Shown: piece by piece, positions 16,065-23,326 of the stretch
How positions within the stretch are numbered: the first letter of the stretch is position 1
Layout: each line of letters begins with the position of its first letter
Source: Rhodobacteraceae bacterium UBA6141
GTDB lineage: Bacteria > Pseudomonadota > Alphaproteobacteria > Rhodobacterales > Rhodobacteraceae
DNA: 43,286 nucleotides
Assembly (NCBI GenBank): GCA_002423245.1
Contig: DIVD01000029.1
Coordinates: forward strand, 1 to 43,286
Direction: 5' to 3'
Made by a program: the position numbers and the translations under genes
Notes under the pieces: model-generated
Database searches by the model: none
What the model saw: only the letters and a program-made list of their open reading frames with translations
Told to the model about the DNA's origin: nothing

Positions 16065-16610
16065 ATGCCCCCTGCCGCCCGCCTCATGGACCTGCATACC
16101 TGCCCGATGGCGACGCCGATCCCGCCGTCGCCGGTGCCCGTTCCGCATGTCGGGGGGCCGATCATGGGCGTGTGCTCCCCCAATGTGTTCATCGGCTTCC
16201 AGCCCGCCGCGCGCGTTTCGGATTTCGGCATGTGCATCCCGGTCGCGATGCCGGACCCGATCATCAAGGGCTCCTGCGGGGTGTTCATCAACGGCCTGCC
16301 CGCCGCGCGCATCGGTGACACCTGCGCGCATGGCGGCGCGATCAGCACCGGCTGCCCGACCGTGCTGATCGGCGAGTCGGCGGCGGGCGGCGGTGGTGGC
16401 GGCGGCACGGCCAAGGGCGGGCAGAAGGCGGTGGAGACGCCGCCGCCGCTGTCGCCGCTGGCCAGCGGCGAGGCGATGAGCGCGCCCAGGATCCAGGCGA
16501 AGGCCCTGCAGGCGGCGGCGGCAAGCGGTGCGCCGTTCTGTGCGATCTGCCAGAAGATGGCCGAGGAACGGGCCGCGCGGCGCGCTGCCGCTGCCGGAGC
16601 ACGGGGCTGA
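16065..16610 (+). CDS. T6SS PAAR-domain tip protein with C-terminal extension, 181 aa
   Basis: PAAR protein that caps the VgrG spike and can carry an effector. Residues 1-105 form the PAAR domain, with 'PPAARLMDLHTCPM', 'VPVPHVGGPI', 'GFQPAARVSDFGMC' and 'GLPAARIGDTCAHGG'; the His/Cys residues that bind zinc at the tip are retained. A Gly-rich linker (about 105-120) leads to an Ala-rich tail containing 'PFCAICQKMAEERAARRAAA', a CxxC pair followed by a charged helix. ATG 16065 was chosen over GTG 16056 because GGAA lies about 10 bases upstream of the ATG but only 1 base before the GTG. The tail is too short for a known toxin and may be an adaptor-docking segment. Confidence 0.88.
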   Translation: MPPAARLMDLHTCPMATPIPPSPVPVPHVGGPIMGVCSPNVFIGFQPAARVSDFGMCIPVAMPDPIIKGSCGVFINGLPAARIGDTCAHGGAISTGCPTVLIGESAAGGGGGGGTAKGGQKAVETPPPLSPLASGEAMSAPRIQAKALQAAAASGAPFCAICQKMAEERAARRAAAAGARG

Positions 16611-16692
16611 CCGCCCGCCCCGCCCCCAACCCGGCCGCAAGCCCGGCCGCCAGCCCGGCGCCTGCGCGCGGCCAGCGGGATGGGCGGCGCTG

Positions 16693-17169
16693 ATGGCGCT
16701 CTACGGGCTTGTCGACTGCGCCGCCGATCCCGGGCTCTACCCGATGGTCTGCCGCGCCCCGGCCCGCCAGTCGCTGTTCGCGGGGGTGATCGACCCGGAC
16801 CTCGTCGGCGCGACCCCGCATATCGTGCGGCTGGATGACGGGGAGGAAATCACCCGCCTGCTGCAAGGGCCGGACTGGGCGCGGAACCTTGGCATCGTCT
16901 GCGCCTCGGACGCGCCGCTGGGGGCGGTGCGCCGCCAGTTGCGCTACAACCTGCAGGCCCGGCTGCCGAATGCGCAGGTGGTGCTGTTCCGTTTCTACGA
17001 CCCGCGGGTCTGGGTGCCCTACATCGAGAACTGCGATCCGGGCGCCCTGCCCGGCTGGTTCGGGCAGATCACCGATTACTGGGCGCCGCATCAGGGCCGG
17101 ACCCTGCGCTATCGCCTGCACGAAGGCGCCCTGATGCGACAGGCGCTGCAACCCGCGCGGGCTGGCTGA
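16693..17169 (+). CDS. DUF4123-type T6SS adaptor/chaperone, 158 aa
   Basis: The sequence 'MALYGLVDCAADPGLYPMV', the mid-region 'DWARNLGIVCASDAPLGAVR', 'QLRYNLQARLPNAQVVLFRF' and 'YDPRVWVPYIENCDP' match the DUF4123 family from memory. These proteins load effectors onto VgrG or PAAR. At 158 residues it is near the usual length. It lies between the PAAR and vgrG genes, as expected for the family. The start is ATG 16693; no clear ribosome-binding site is seen and 82 GC-rich bases separate it from the PAAR stop, so a slightly earlier start is possible. No dedicated effector gene lies next to it. Confidence 0.8.
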   Translation: MALYGLVDCAADPGLYPMVCRAPARQSLFAGVIDPDLVGATPHIVRLDDGEEITRLLQGPDWARNLGIVCASDAPLGAVRRQLRYNLQARLPNAQVVLFRFYDPRVWVPYIENCDPGALPGWFGQITDYWAPHQGRTLRYRLHEGALMRQALQPARAG

Positions 17170-17174
17170 TCCGC

Positions 17175-17203
17175 TTGCCAGCATCGGTCCTGTTATGTAA
17201 CGC
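17175..17203 (+). promoter_or_regulatory. Weak promoter candidate before vgrG
   Basis: TTGCCA (17175-17180), 17 bases, then TAACGC (17198-17203), in the 110-base gap between the DUF4123 gene and vgrG. The gap is locally AT-richer than its surroundings and suggests an internal promoter. The boxes match only partly. Confidence 0.25.
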
Positions 17204-17279
17204 TATGGCGGATTGATCCAGTTTTTCGCCGGTTTGCGGCACACATCTTTCCTCGCGGTTTTTTTCAGGGCGAAGACTC

Positions 17280-19124
17280 ATGGTATCGACCATTTCACAG
17301 CAGAACCGGATGGGGAGCCTCCATTCGCCGTTCGGCGACTCTCTCGCGCTGCTCGAGTTTTCCGGAACCGAGGCGGTGAACGCCCCGTTCGAATTTCGCG
17401 TCGTGGCGCTGAGCGGGGCGGGCGTTCTGGACGGCGACAAGGTGCTGGGGGCGAGGTTCGCCGTCGAGATCGACACGATCGACGGCGGCAAACGGGCCTT
17501 TCACGGCATCGCGGTTTCGATGCTGGAACTGGGCCCCGAACAGGGCGGCATCGCCTATCAGCTGGAACTGCGGCCCTGGTTCTGGCTGCTCAGGCACCGC
17601 CAGAACTGCCGCATCTTCCACGAAAAGGCGGTGAAGGACATCTTCGAGACGATCTTCAGGGAATATGGCGACATCGTGCCGAAGGTCACCGAGATCAGGC
17701 TGAGCGGCCAGTATCCCGAGCTGGAATACACGGTGCAGTACCGGGAGAGCGACTATGACTTCGTCTGCCGGCTGATGGAAACCTACGGCATCAACTATCA
17801 CTTCGTCACCGCCAGGGACTGGCACCAGATGGTGCTGACCGACCGTGTCGACAGCTTCAAGGCCGTCTCTGGCGGCAGCCGCCCCTTCCACCCTGTCACC
17901 GGGCGGAACCGCAGCGACAGCGAGCACTTCTCGGAATGGTCGCAGCAGCGGGTGGCAACGACGGGCGCGACGCGGCTGAAGGACTACAATTTCAAGACCT
18001 CCACCCGCGACCTGACCGCAGAGGCCGCGGCGAACGGCAAGTATCCGGGGGGCAAGCTGGAAAGCTACGACTATCCCGGCCCCTATCTGGATGCGGCGCA
18101 TGGCAAGGCCATCGCGCAGCGCCGCATGGACGCGATGAAGGCCGCCAACACACGCTTCTCGGCGGTGGGTGACGCGCTGAGCATCGCGCCGGGGCAACTG
18201 ATGACGCTGACCGAGCATGACACGGCGAACGGCAGGTATGTGGTCCTGTCCTGCGCGCACCGCTTCGTGGCCGAAGCCTACCGCTCCGGCAGCGGCGGCG
18301 GGTCGAGCTATGGCGGGCGCTACGGCTTTGCCCCCGCGGACGCGCCGCTTGCCCCGCCGCCCGTGACCCCGCGCGCCCGCGTCCATGGCCCGCAGACCGG
18401 CGTGGTGATCGGCGAGGGCGAGATCGACTGCGACGAGTTCGGCCGCATCCTCGTGATGTTCCACTGGGACAGCGAAAGCGCGGGATCCATGCGCTGCCGG
18501 GTCGCACAGCTCTGGGCCGGCAACAAATGGGGCGCGATCTACACGCCGCGCATCGGCATGGAGGTGGTGGTCGAGTTCCTGGAGGGCGATCCGGACAGGC
18601 CGCTGGTCACCGGCGCCGTCTACAACGACAAGAACATGCCGCCCTTCGATCTGCCGCAGAAAAAGACGATCAGCGGCGTGAAGTCCTATTCCACGCTGGG
18701 CGGCGGCGGCTACAACTCGCTGACCTTCGACGACGCGAAGGGCAAGGAGCTGATCGAGATGCACGCCCAGTACAACCACGAGGTGCTGGTCGAGAACGAC
18801 TACAAGGGCACGACCAGGGGCTTCAGCACCGAAGAGGTGCACAAGGACATGAAGCTGACGGTCAAGCAGGCGCGCGAAAGCAAGATCGATCGAAGTGACA
18901 AGCTGAACGTCGGGACCACATTGGAAATCGAGGCGGGATCGAAGATCGTGCTGAAGGTCGGCGGCAGTTCCATCGAGATGGACGGCCTGTCGATCAAGCT
19001 GACCGCCACCAGCATATCCGTCGACGCCAAGGCCGACCTGAAGACCGGCGGCGGCATGATGGCGGAACACAAGGCCGGGGCGATGATGGATATCAAGGCC
19101 GCTATGGTGAAGATCAACTCCTGA
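17280..19124 (+). CDS. vgrG: T6SS spike protein VgrG (TssI), 614 aa
   Basis: Trimeric puncturing spike of the T6SS. The N-terminal gp27-like region starts with 'SPFGDSLALLEFSGTEAVNA', then 'LELRPWFWLLRHRQNCRIFH' and 'YTVQYRESDYDFVCRLMETY', which are standard. The gp5-like OB region carries 'GPQTGVVIGEGEIDCDEFGR', 'VAQLWAGNKWGAIYTPRIGM' and 'FLEGDPDRPLVTGAVYN'. The C-terminal 140 residues are a repetitive beta-helix needle ending 'KAAMVKINS'. No extra catalytic domain follows, so this is a structural VgrG, with cargo expected on the PAAR tip. The next gene starts 2 bases after the stop. The leader (17170-17279) may hold its own promoter. Confidence 0.97.
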   Translation: MVSTISQQNRMGSLHSPFGDSLALLEFSGTEAVNAPFEFRVVALSGAGVLDGDKVLGARFAVEIDTIDGGKRAFHGIAVSMLELGPEQGGIAYQLELRPWFWLLRHRQNCRIFHEKAVKDIFETIFREYGDIVPKVTEIRLSGQYPELEYTVQYRESDYDFVCRLMETYGINYHFVTARDWHQMVLTDRVDSFKAVSGGSRPFHPVTGRNRSDSEHFSEWSQQRVATTGATRLKDYNFKTSTRDLTAEAAANGKYPGGKLESYDYPGPYLDAAHGKAIAQRRMDAMKAANTRFSAVGDALSIAPGQLMTLTEHDTANGRYVVLSCAHRFVAEAYRSGSGGGSSYGGRYGFAPADAPLAPPPVTPRARVHGPQTGVVIGEGEIDCDEFGRILVMFHWDSESAGSMRCRVAQLWAGNKWGAIYTPRIGMEVVVEFLEGDPDRPLVTGAVYNDKNMPPFDLPQKKTISGVKSYSTLGGGGYNSLTFDDAKGKELIEMHAQYNHEVLVENDYKGTTRGFSTEEVHKDMKLTVKQARESKIDRSDKLNVGTTLEIEAGSKIVLKVGGSSIEMDGLSIKLTATSISVDAKADLKTGGGMMAEHKAGAMMDIKAAMVKINS

Positions 19125-19126
19125 TC

Positions 19127-19726
19127 ATGGAAATGATGACCGACATCGATCTGAGCCCCGAAGAGGCCGCCGCCGCGGTGAACATGCGCACCGCCCATGC
19201 GGCGGCGCTGTTCGGCGACATTCCCGAAATCGCCGAGGACATGGCCGCGCGGCCCGCGCCGGCGATGTCCTCGCCGCGCTTCTTGCGGATGCTGCAGGAG
19301 GGCGCGACGCCCGAGGAGGCGATCACCTTCGCCGCCTATGTACTGCAGCCGCGCCACGCGGTCTGGTGGGCGCATGAATGCCTGCAGTCGCTGCCCGAGC
19401 TTCTGGGCGAGGACGACCGGCAGATCCTGTCGCTTTGCGCCGTCTGGGCCGCCGACCCGGCAGAGGAAAACCGCCGCGCGGTGCTGGATGCCGCGATGGC
19501 GATGCCCAGCCGCGCGCCCGGCGTGTGGATCGCGCTTGGCGCGGGGTGGAGCGGCGGCTCGATGGCGCCGGCCGACTCGCCCGATGTGCCCGCGCCGGAC
19601 TTCCTGACCGGGCGCGCCGTCAATGCCGGGGTGCTGTCGTTCCTCGCGCGGGTTCCGGTCGACCAGCGGCGCCGGCGATTGTCGCATTTCGTCGGCATGG
19701 CCGAGGTCCTGGCGGGCGCGGGCTGA
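19127..19726 (+). CDS. DUF6931-like T6SS-associated protein, 199 aa
   Basis: A mostly helical cytoplasmic protein without signal peptide or membrane span. Its core 'SSPRFLRMLQEGATPEEAIT' followed by 'YVLQPRHAVWWAHECLQSL' resembles the DUF6931 family seen in alphaproteobacterial T6SS clusters; this assignment is from memory. Helical repeats with 'DPAEENRRAVLDAAMAM' continue to the C-terminal half. It starts 2 bases after vgrG (a second in-frame ATG is three codons on), so it is very likely co-translated and may be a VgrG partner or effector-loading factor. No biochemical role is known to me. The Trp/His pair in 'HAVWWAHE' is a conspicuous motif. Confidence 0.65.
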   Translation: MEMMTDIDLSPEEAAAAVNMRTAHAAALFGDIPEIAEDMAARPAPAMSSPRFLRMLQEGATPEEAITFAAYVLQPRHAVWWAHECLQSLPELLGEDDRQILSLCAVWAADPAEENRRAVLDAAMAMPSRAPGVWIALGAGWSGGSMAPADSPDVPAPDFLTGRAVNAGVLSFLARVPVDQRRRRLSHFVGMAEVLAGAG

Positions 19727-19812
19727 CCCGGCGACAGCAAATTTTCGCGAAGGCTGTGGCCTGAAGCCCGCGCCCGTTCCATAGTGCTGCCGACTCCCCT
19801 GCCGGACGTGAC

Positions 19813-21147
19813 ATGAAACTGACCCTGCGCATAGAGAATATCGACCATCTGCCCGATGGCGGGCCGCTGGAATTCACCGTCGTCGATCGCGGCTTCGAGG
19901 CCGGGCGCGACAGTGCGATGGACTGGACCTTGCCCGACCCGAGCCGCCACGTTTCGGGCCGGCATTTCGAGGTGCTCTGGCGGCACGGCCGGTTCTGGCT
20001 GAACGACGTGTCGACCAACGGCACCTATCTGCTGGGCCAGTCGATGCGCCTGCCCGCCACGCATGAGCTGATGCACAACGACCGCCTGCAGGTCGGCCAT
20101 TACGTGATCCGCGTGCTGATCGAGGAGACGCCGCAGCCCGCCGCGCAGCAGGGCGGATGGGCGCCGCCCGCATCGCAGGCCCCGGACCCCTGGGCGATCG
20201 GCAGCGATTTCGGCGCGGCGCCCGCAACGCCGCTTCCGCCGCCGAACCGCCCGGCGACGCCGCTGCCGGGCATCTATGGCGACGGCTATATCGAGCTGTC
20301 GCGGGGCGAGGCCCCTGCCCCCGGCGCGGCGGCCATGCCCTCGAGTCCACCCTTCGGAATGCCGCCCGCGCAGGCGCAGCCACACTCGCAGCCACACTCG
20401 CAGCCGCCGGCCCCCGCGCCGCTGCCGATGGCGGGCGCCATGCCGCAGCGCCCGGTGGCCGATCAGGGCTTCGGCGGCATCCCCCTGCCCGAGCCGTTCG
20501 CTCCGGTGCCACGCCCCACCGCAGGGCCTGTCGCAGCGCCTGCCGCCACGCCGCCCGCCGGCGCCGATGGCGCGCTGGCCGCGTTCCTGGGCGCCATCTG
20601 CCGCGGCGCGGGCCTGCCCGCGGGCAGCTTCGAGCGGGTCGATCCCGCGCAACTGGGCGAAGAGATCGGCCAGGCGCTGCGCCTGACGACCGAATCGCTG
20701 ATGGCGCTGCTGGGGGCCCGCGCCGCCGCCAAGCAGTTCGTGAAAAGCGGCAGCCGCACGATGATCGGCGGCATGAACAACAGCCCGCTGAAGTTCAAGC
20801 CGACCGCGCGCGAGGCGCTGGAGGCGATGTTCGTGCAGCGCCCCGAAAGCTATCTGTCCGCCACCGCCGCGCTGGAACAGGGCTTCGACGACATCCGCCG
20901 CCACCAGACCGCCGTCTATGCCGCGATGCAGCCTGCGCTGGCCCGGCTACTGGAAGACCTGGCGCCGGAATCCATCGAGGAGCGGGTGTCGGGGGGGCTC
21001 GTCACCTCGAAGAAGGCGCGCGCCTGGGAGATGTTCGTGGAACGCTGGGATGCCAAGACCCACCCCTACGAGAACGGGATGCTGGACCTGTTCCTTGCGC
21101 ATTTCGCCGAAGCCTATGACGACGCAGTGAAAAAGACCGGGGGCTAG
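19813..21147 (+). CDS. tagH: T6SS FHA-domain protein (TagH/Fha-like), 444 aa
   Basis: N-terminal forkhead-associated domain (residues 1-100), which binds phosphothreonine. Arg32 in 'EAGRDSAMDW', the 'SGRH' segment (48-51) and 'STNGTYL' (Asn69) are the expected ligand-binding residues. A long Pro/Ala linker (about 115-250) includes a 12-bp tandem DNA repeat. The C-terminal TagH-type domain covers about 255-444 ('AFLGAICRGAGLPAG', 'LMALLGARAAAKQFVKSG', 'NNSPLKFKPTAREALEAMF'), ending 'LDLFLAHFAEAYDDAVKK'. In other T6SSs the FHA protein is modified by the PpkA kinase to trigger assembly. A kinase-like C-terminal fragment sits at the right end of this window. Confidence 0.9.
   Translation: MKLTLRIENIDHLPDGGPLEFTVVDRGFEAGRDSAMDWTLPDPSRHVSGRHFEVLWRHGRFWLNDVSTNGTYLLGQSMRLPATHELMHNDRLQVGHYVIRVLIEETPQPAAQQGGWAPPASQAPDPWAIGSDFGAAPATPLPPPNRPATPLPGIYGDGYIELSRGEAPAPGAAAMPSSPPFGMPPAQAQPHSQPHSQPPAPAPLPMAGAMPQRPVADQGFGGIPLPEPFAPVPRPTAGPVAAPAATPPAGADGALAAFLGAICRGAGLPAGSFERVDPAQLGEEIGQALRLTTESLMALLGARAAAKQFVKSGSRTMIGGMNNSPLKFKPTAREALEAMFVQRPESYLSATAALEQGFDDIRRHQTAVYAAMQPALARLLEDLAPESIEERVSGGLVTSKKARAWEMFVERWDAKTHPYENGMLDLFLAHFAEAYDDAVKKTGG
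20376..20399. repeat. 12-bp tandem repeat in FHA linker
   Basis: GCAGCCACACTC occurs twice in a row (20376-20387 and 20388-20399), encoding the repeated SQPH turns of the Pro-rich linker. A third partial unit follows. It keeps reading frame. Confidence 0.8.
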
Positions 21148-21166
21148 CGCGAGGATTCGCGCTGGC
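21143..21166 (+). terminator. Hairpin overlapping FHA stop codon
   Basis: A 10-bp stem with one G-T wobble (21143-21152 with 21157-21166) and a GGAT loop includes the TAG stop of the FHA gene. No T tract follows. It may weaken read-through into tssA or protect the upstream transcript end. Confidence 0.4.
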
Positions 21167-21216
21167 GGCGCCGCAGTCGCATTGCCATGCGGGCGGCGGC
21201 GTTCTATCGTCCGGCA

Positions 21217-21251
21217 GGATTTTCACGAGGATCCGGATTTTCACGAGGATC
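21217..21251. repeat. Two 17-bp direct repeats upstream of tssA
   Basis: GGATTTTCACGAGGATC at 21217-21233 is repeated exactly at 21235-21251 (18-bp period) in the 175-base non-coding gap before tssA. It is AT-richer than the surroundings. This looks like a protein-binding direct repeat and does not belong to a gene. Confidence 0.7.
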
Positions 21252-21322
21252 ATTGCATGACCCGCCATTCGCCGCGCCAGAGCCTGCGGCACCGGCCAGC
21301 AGCCCTTCGCGGCGCCTGAGCC

Positions 21323-22630
21323 ATGCGCCCCGACGACCTGATCCGCCCGATCAGCCCCGATGCCCCTTGCGGGCCGGATCTGCTGGCCGAGGATGACGAC
21401 GCCTTCCTTGACTATTACTTCAACGTCGAGGACCGGCTGCCGACCAGCTATTACAACATCAGCCGCGGCACCCTGTTCGATCCCAGGAGCATCGACCAGC
21501 GGGCGGAATCGGCGCAGATCGACGCGCTGCTGGCGCGCAGCCGGGACCTGCGGCTGCTGGTGATCGAGGCGAAGTTCCAGATCCTGTCGGGCCGGCTGAA
21601 GGGGTTCGCCACCGCCCTCGAGGGCATCGCCCGGGTGCTGGAGACCTTTCCCGCCGAAGTGCATCCGCGCATCGCGGCCGACAGCCAGGACCGCCGCAAC
21701 GCGATCGAGGAGCTCAACACGCTGGCCGGCGTGGTGCATCCGCTGGAATATGCAACCCTTTTCACCGACCGCCGCGCCGGCGACATCCTCTATCGCGCCT
21801 ATGCCACCGGGTCGGGCAAGCTGCCGCTGCGCGAGAACGAAGAGCCGGGGGATGCGGGACTGGCGCTGCAGGCGCTGTCGTCTTCGGACAATACCGAGGA
21901 GGTCGATGGCCTGTTCAGGCTGCTGAGCGGGATGCTGGAGGCGGTGGCGCGGATCACGACGATCTGCCAGACCGGGCCGCACCCCTTCGTGCCACGGCTG
22001 GACCGGCTGACCGAGCGCATCGGCGACATGATCGCGATGGTGCAGCAGGCACGCCCGGATCTTGGCGGGTCCGCCCCGGCGGCACCGCCGGCTGCCGCGG
22101 GGGCGCCGGCCGGTGCTGCCGCCGCGCCCGCGGGCGCCCTGCCCGCCGCCGCGCCGCTGCCGCCGCTGGCCGTGCCCACCCATGCCGCGGCCCGCGCCGT
22201 GCTGGAGCAGGTCGGGCGCTACTTTGCCCGCTTCGAGCCGGGCGCGCTGTCGATGGTGCTGGTCACCCAGGCGCGGCTGCTGATCGGGCGGCCCCTCGTC
22301 GAGGCGCTGGACGTGCTGATGGAATCGAGCGCCGACGGCGCGATGATCGAGTTCGGCACCGAGGGCTTCAGGATCCCGATGTCGCGGATGCGGATGCTGT
22401 CGGAAGAGGGCGGCAGCACCGCGCTCGAGGATGACGAGGCCGAGCCCTTTGCCACGCCGCAGATCCAGTCGCGCGAGCAGGTGGCCGAGGCGCTGAAAGG
22501 CGTCGAGGAATTCTTCCGCCTGCGCGAGCCGGCGAGCCCGGTTCCGATCCTGCTGTTCAAGGCCCGGAACCTTCTGAACAAGGACTTTCATGCAATTGTC
22601 CGCGAATTGCTGCCTCCGGATGCCGATTGA
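21323..22630 (+). CDS. tssA: T6SS baseplate/sheath-assembly protein TssA, 435 aa
   Basis: TssA primes and coordinates sheath and tube growth. The N-terminal ImpA domain (residues 1-115) begins 'LIRPISPDAPCGPDLLAEDD' and has 'DARSLIAR'-like organisation in 'QIDALLARSRDLRLLVIEAK'. A central helical domain is followed by an Ala/Pro-rich linker (about 250-290). The C-terminal region contains two related segments: 'RYFARFEPGALSMVLVTQAR' near residue 300 and 'EFFRLREPASPVPILLFKAR' near residue 397. The second is the usual TssA closing motif. An in-frame TGA lies immediately upstream, fixing ATG 21323 as the first possible ATG; no strong ribosome-binding site is visible. A direct repeat lies about 70 bases upstream. 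Confidence 0.9.
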   Translation: MRPDDLIRPISPDAPCGPDLLAEDDDAFLDYYFNVEDRLPTSYYNISRGTLFDPRSIDQRAESAQIDALLARSRDLRLLVIEAKFQILSGRLKGFATALEGIARVLETFPAEVHPRIAADSQDRRNAIEELNTLAGVVHPLEYATLFTDRRAGDILYRAYATGSGKLPLRENEEPGDAGLALQALSSSDNTEEVDGLFRLLSGMLEAVARITTICQTGPHPFVPRLDRLTERIGDMIAMVQQARPDLGGSAPAAPPAAAGAPAGAAAAPAGALPAAAPLPPLAVPTHAAARAVLEQVGRYFARFEPGALSMVLVTQARLLIGRPLVEALDVLMESSADGAMIEFGTEGFRIPMSRMRMLSEEGGSTALEDDEAEPFATPQIQSREQVAEALKGVEEFFRLREPASPVPILLFKARNLLNKDFHAIVRELLPPDAD

Positions 22631-22664
22631 TGCCCCGGATAGGCGGCTGTGCTGCGTGATTCTG

Positions 22665-22694
22665 TTGACAGGACGCCTGCGGCGCGCTTTCAAT
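22665..22694 (+). promoter_or_regulatory. Promoter candidate for tssB operon
   Basis: A perfect TTGACA box (22665-22670), 18 bases, then TTCAAT (22689-22694), 26 bases before the tssB start codon. The -35 is unusually good for this window. It could drive tssB-tssC-hcp separately from the upstream genes. Confidence 0.45.
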
Positions 22695-22720
22695 CCGCTC
22701 CGTGTATGGAGGGTATTTCA

Positions 22721-23260
22721 ATGACGTCTGACTCTGCCACCGGCTTCATCAAACGCAATCGCCCCCCCCGGGTCCAGATCTCCTATGCCGACCCTCACAA
22801 CGAACAGAAACAGGTGGAACTGCCGTTCGTCATGGCGGTGATGTCCGACCTTTCGGGAAATGCCTCGCCGGTCGAAAAGCCGCCGCTGGCCGACCGCAAG
22901 CTGACCCAGGTCAGCCAGGACACGCTTGACGATTACATGGAAGCCGTGGCGCCGGCGGTTTCGATCAGCGTTGCCAACAAGCTCGACCCCGAGGCCGGGG
23001 ACAAGCTGGGCGTGACGCTGCATTTCAAGAAGATGGCCGATCTCAGCCCCGGCGAGATCGCGCGCCAGGTGCCGGCGCTGGCGAAGCTGCTGGAGGCGCG
23101 CCAGCAACTGGCGAACCTGCAGCGCTACATGAACGGCAAGGTGGCGGCGCAGGATCAGCTGAAGGCGCTGCTCTCGGACCCGCAGCTGATGGCCGCACTG
23201 GACGAGCGCCGCGCAGAGGGCAAGAAGGCAGAGGGCAAGAAGGGCGACAGCGAAGAGTGA
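22721..23260 (+). CDS. tssB: T6SS contractile sheath small subunit TssB (VipA), 179 aa
   Basis: Small sheath subunit that polymerises with TssC around the Hcp tube. Family features are 'KRNRPPRVQISYADP', 'VELPFVMAVMSDLSG' and 'ISVANKLDPEAGDKLGVTLH', then the helical 'PALAKLLEARQQLANLQRYM' and 'QLKALLSDPQLMAAL'. The C-terminus is charged with a duplicated 'AEGKK' unit. ATG 22721 is chosen over in-frame ATG 22706 because a GGAGGG ribosome-binding site at 22708-22713 is ideally placed. Length is typical. Confidence 0.96.
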   Translation: MTSDSATGFIKRNRPPRVQISYADPHNEQKQVELPFVMAVMSDLSGNASPVEKPPLADRKLTQVSQDTLDDYMEAVAPAVSISVANKLDPEAGDKLGVTLHFKKMADLSPGEIARQVPALAKLLEARQQLANLQRYMNGKVAAQDQLKALLSDPQLMAALDERRAEGKKAEGKKGDSEE

Positions 23261-23271
23261 CGGTTCGTGCC

Positions 23272-23290
23272 GCATCCCGCCCAGGGATGC
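23272..23290 (+). terminator. Intercistronic hairpin tssB-tssC
   Basis: GCATCCC (23272-23278), 5-base loop, GGGATGC (23284-23290), a perfect 7-bp stem 11 bases after the tssB stop, followed by CGCTTTCATT. Possible partial terminator or mRNA-processing/stability hairpin. Confidence 0.4.
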
Positions 23291-23326
23291 CGCTTTCATT
23301 GACGCAGGAATTTCAGGGACTCTCGG

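Noticed and set aside
21217..21251. CRISPR-like repeat
   Set aside because: Only two copies, separated by a single base and with no spacers or cas genes.
21187..21396. 69-residue open frame over the tssA leader
   Set aside because: It reads through the direct repeat and into tssA in another frame, without a ribosome-binding site.
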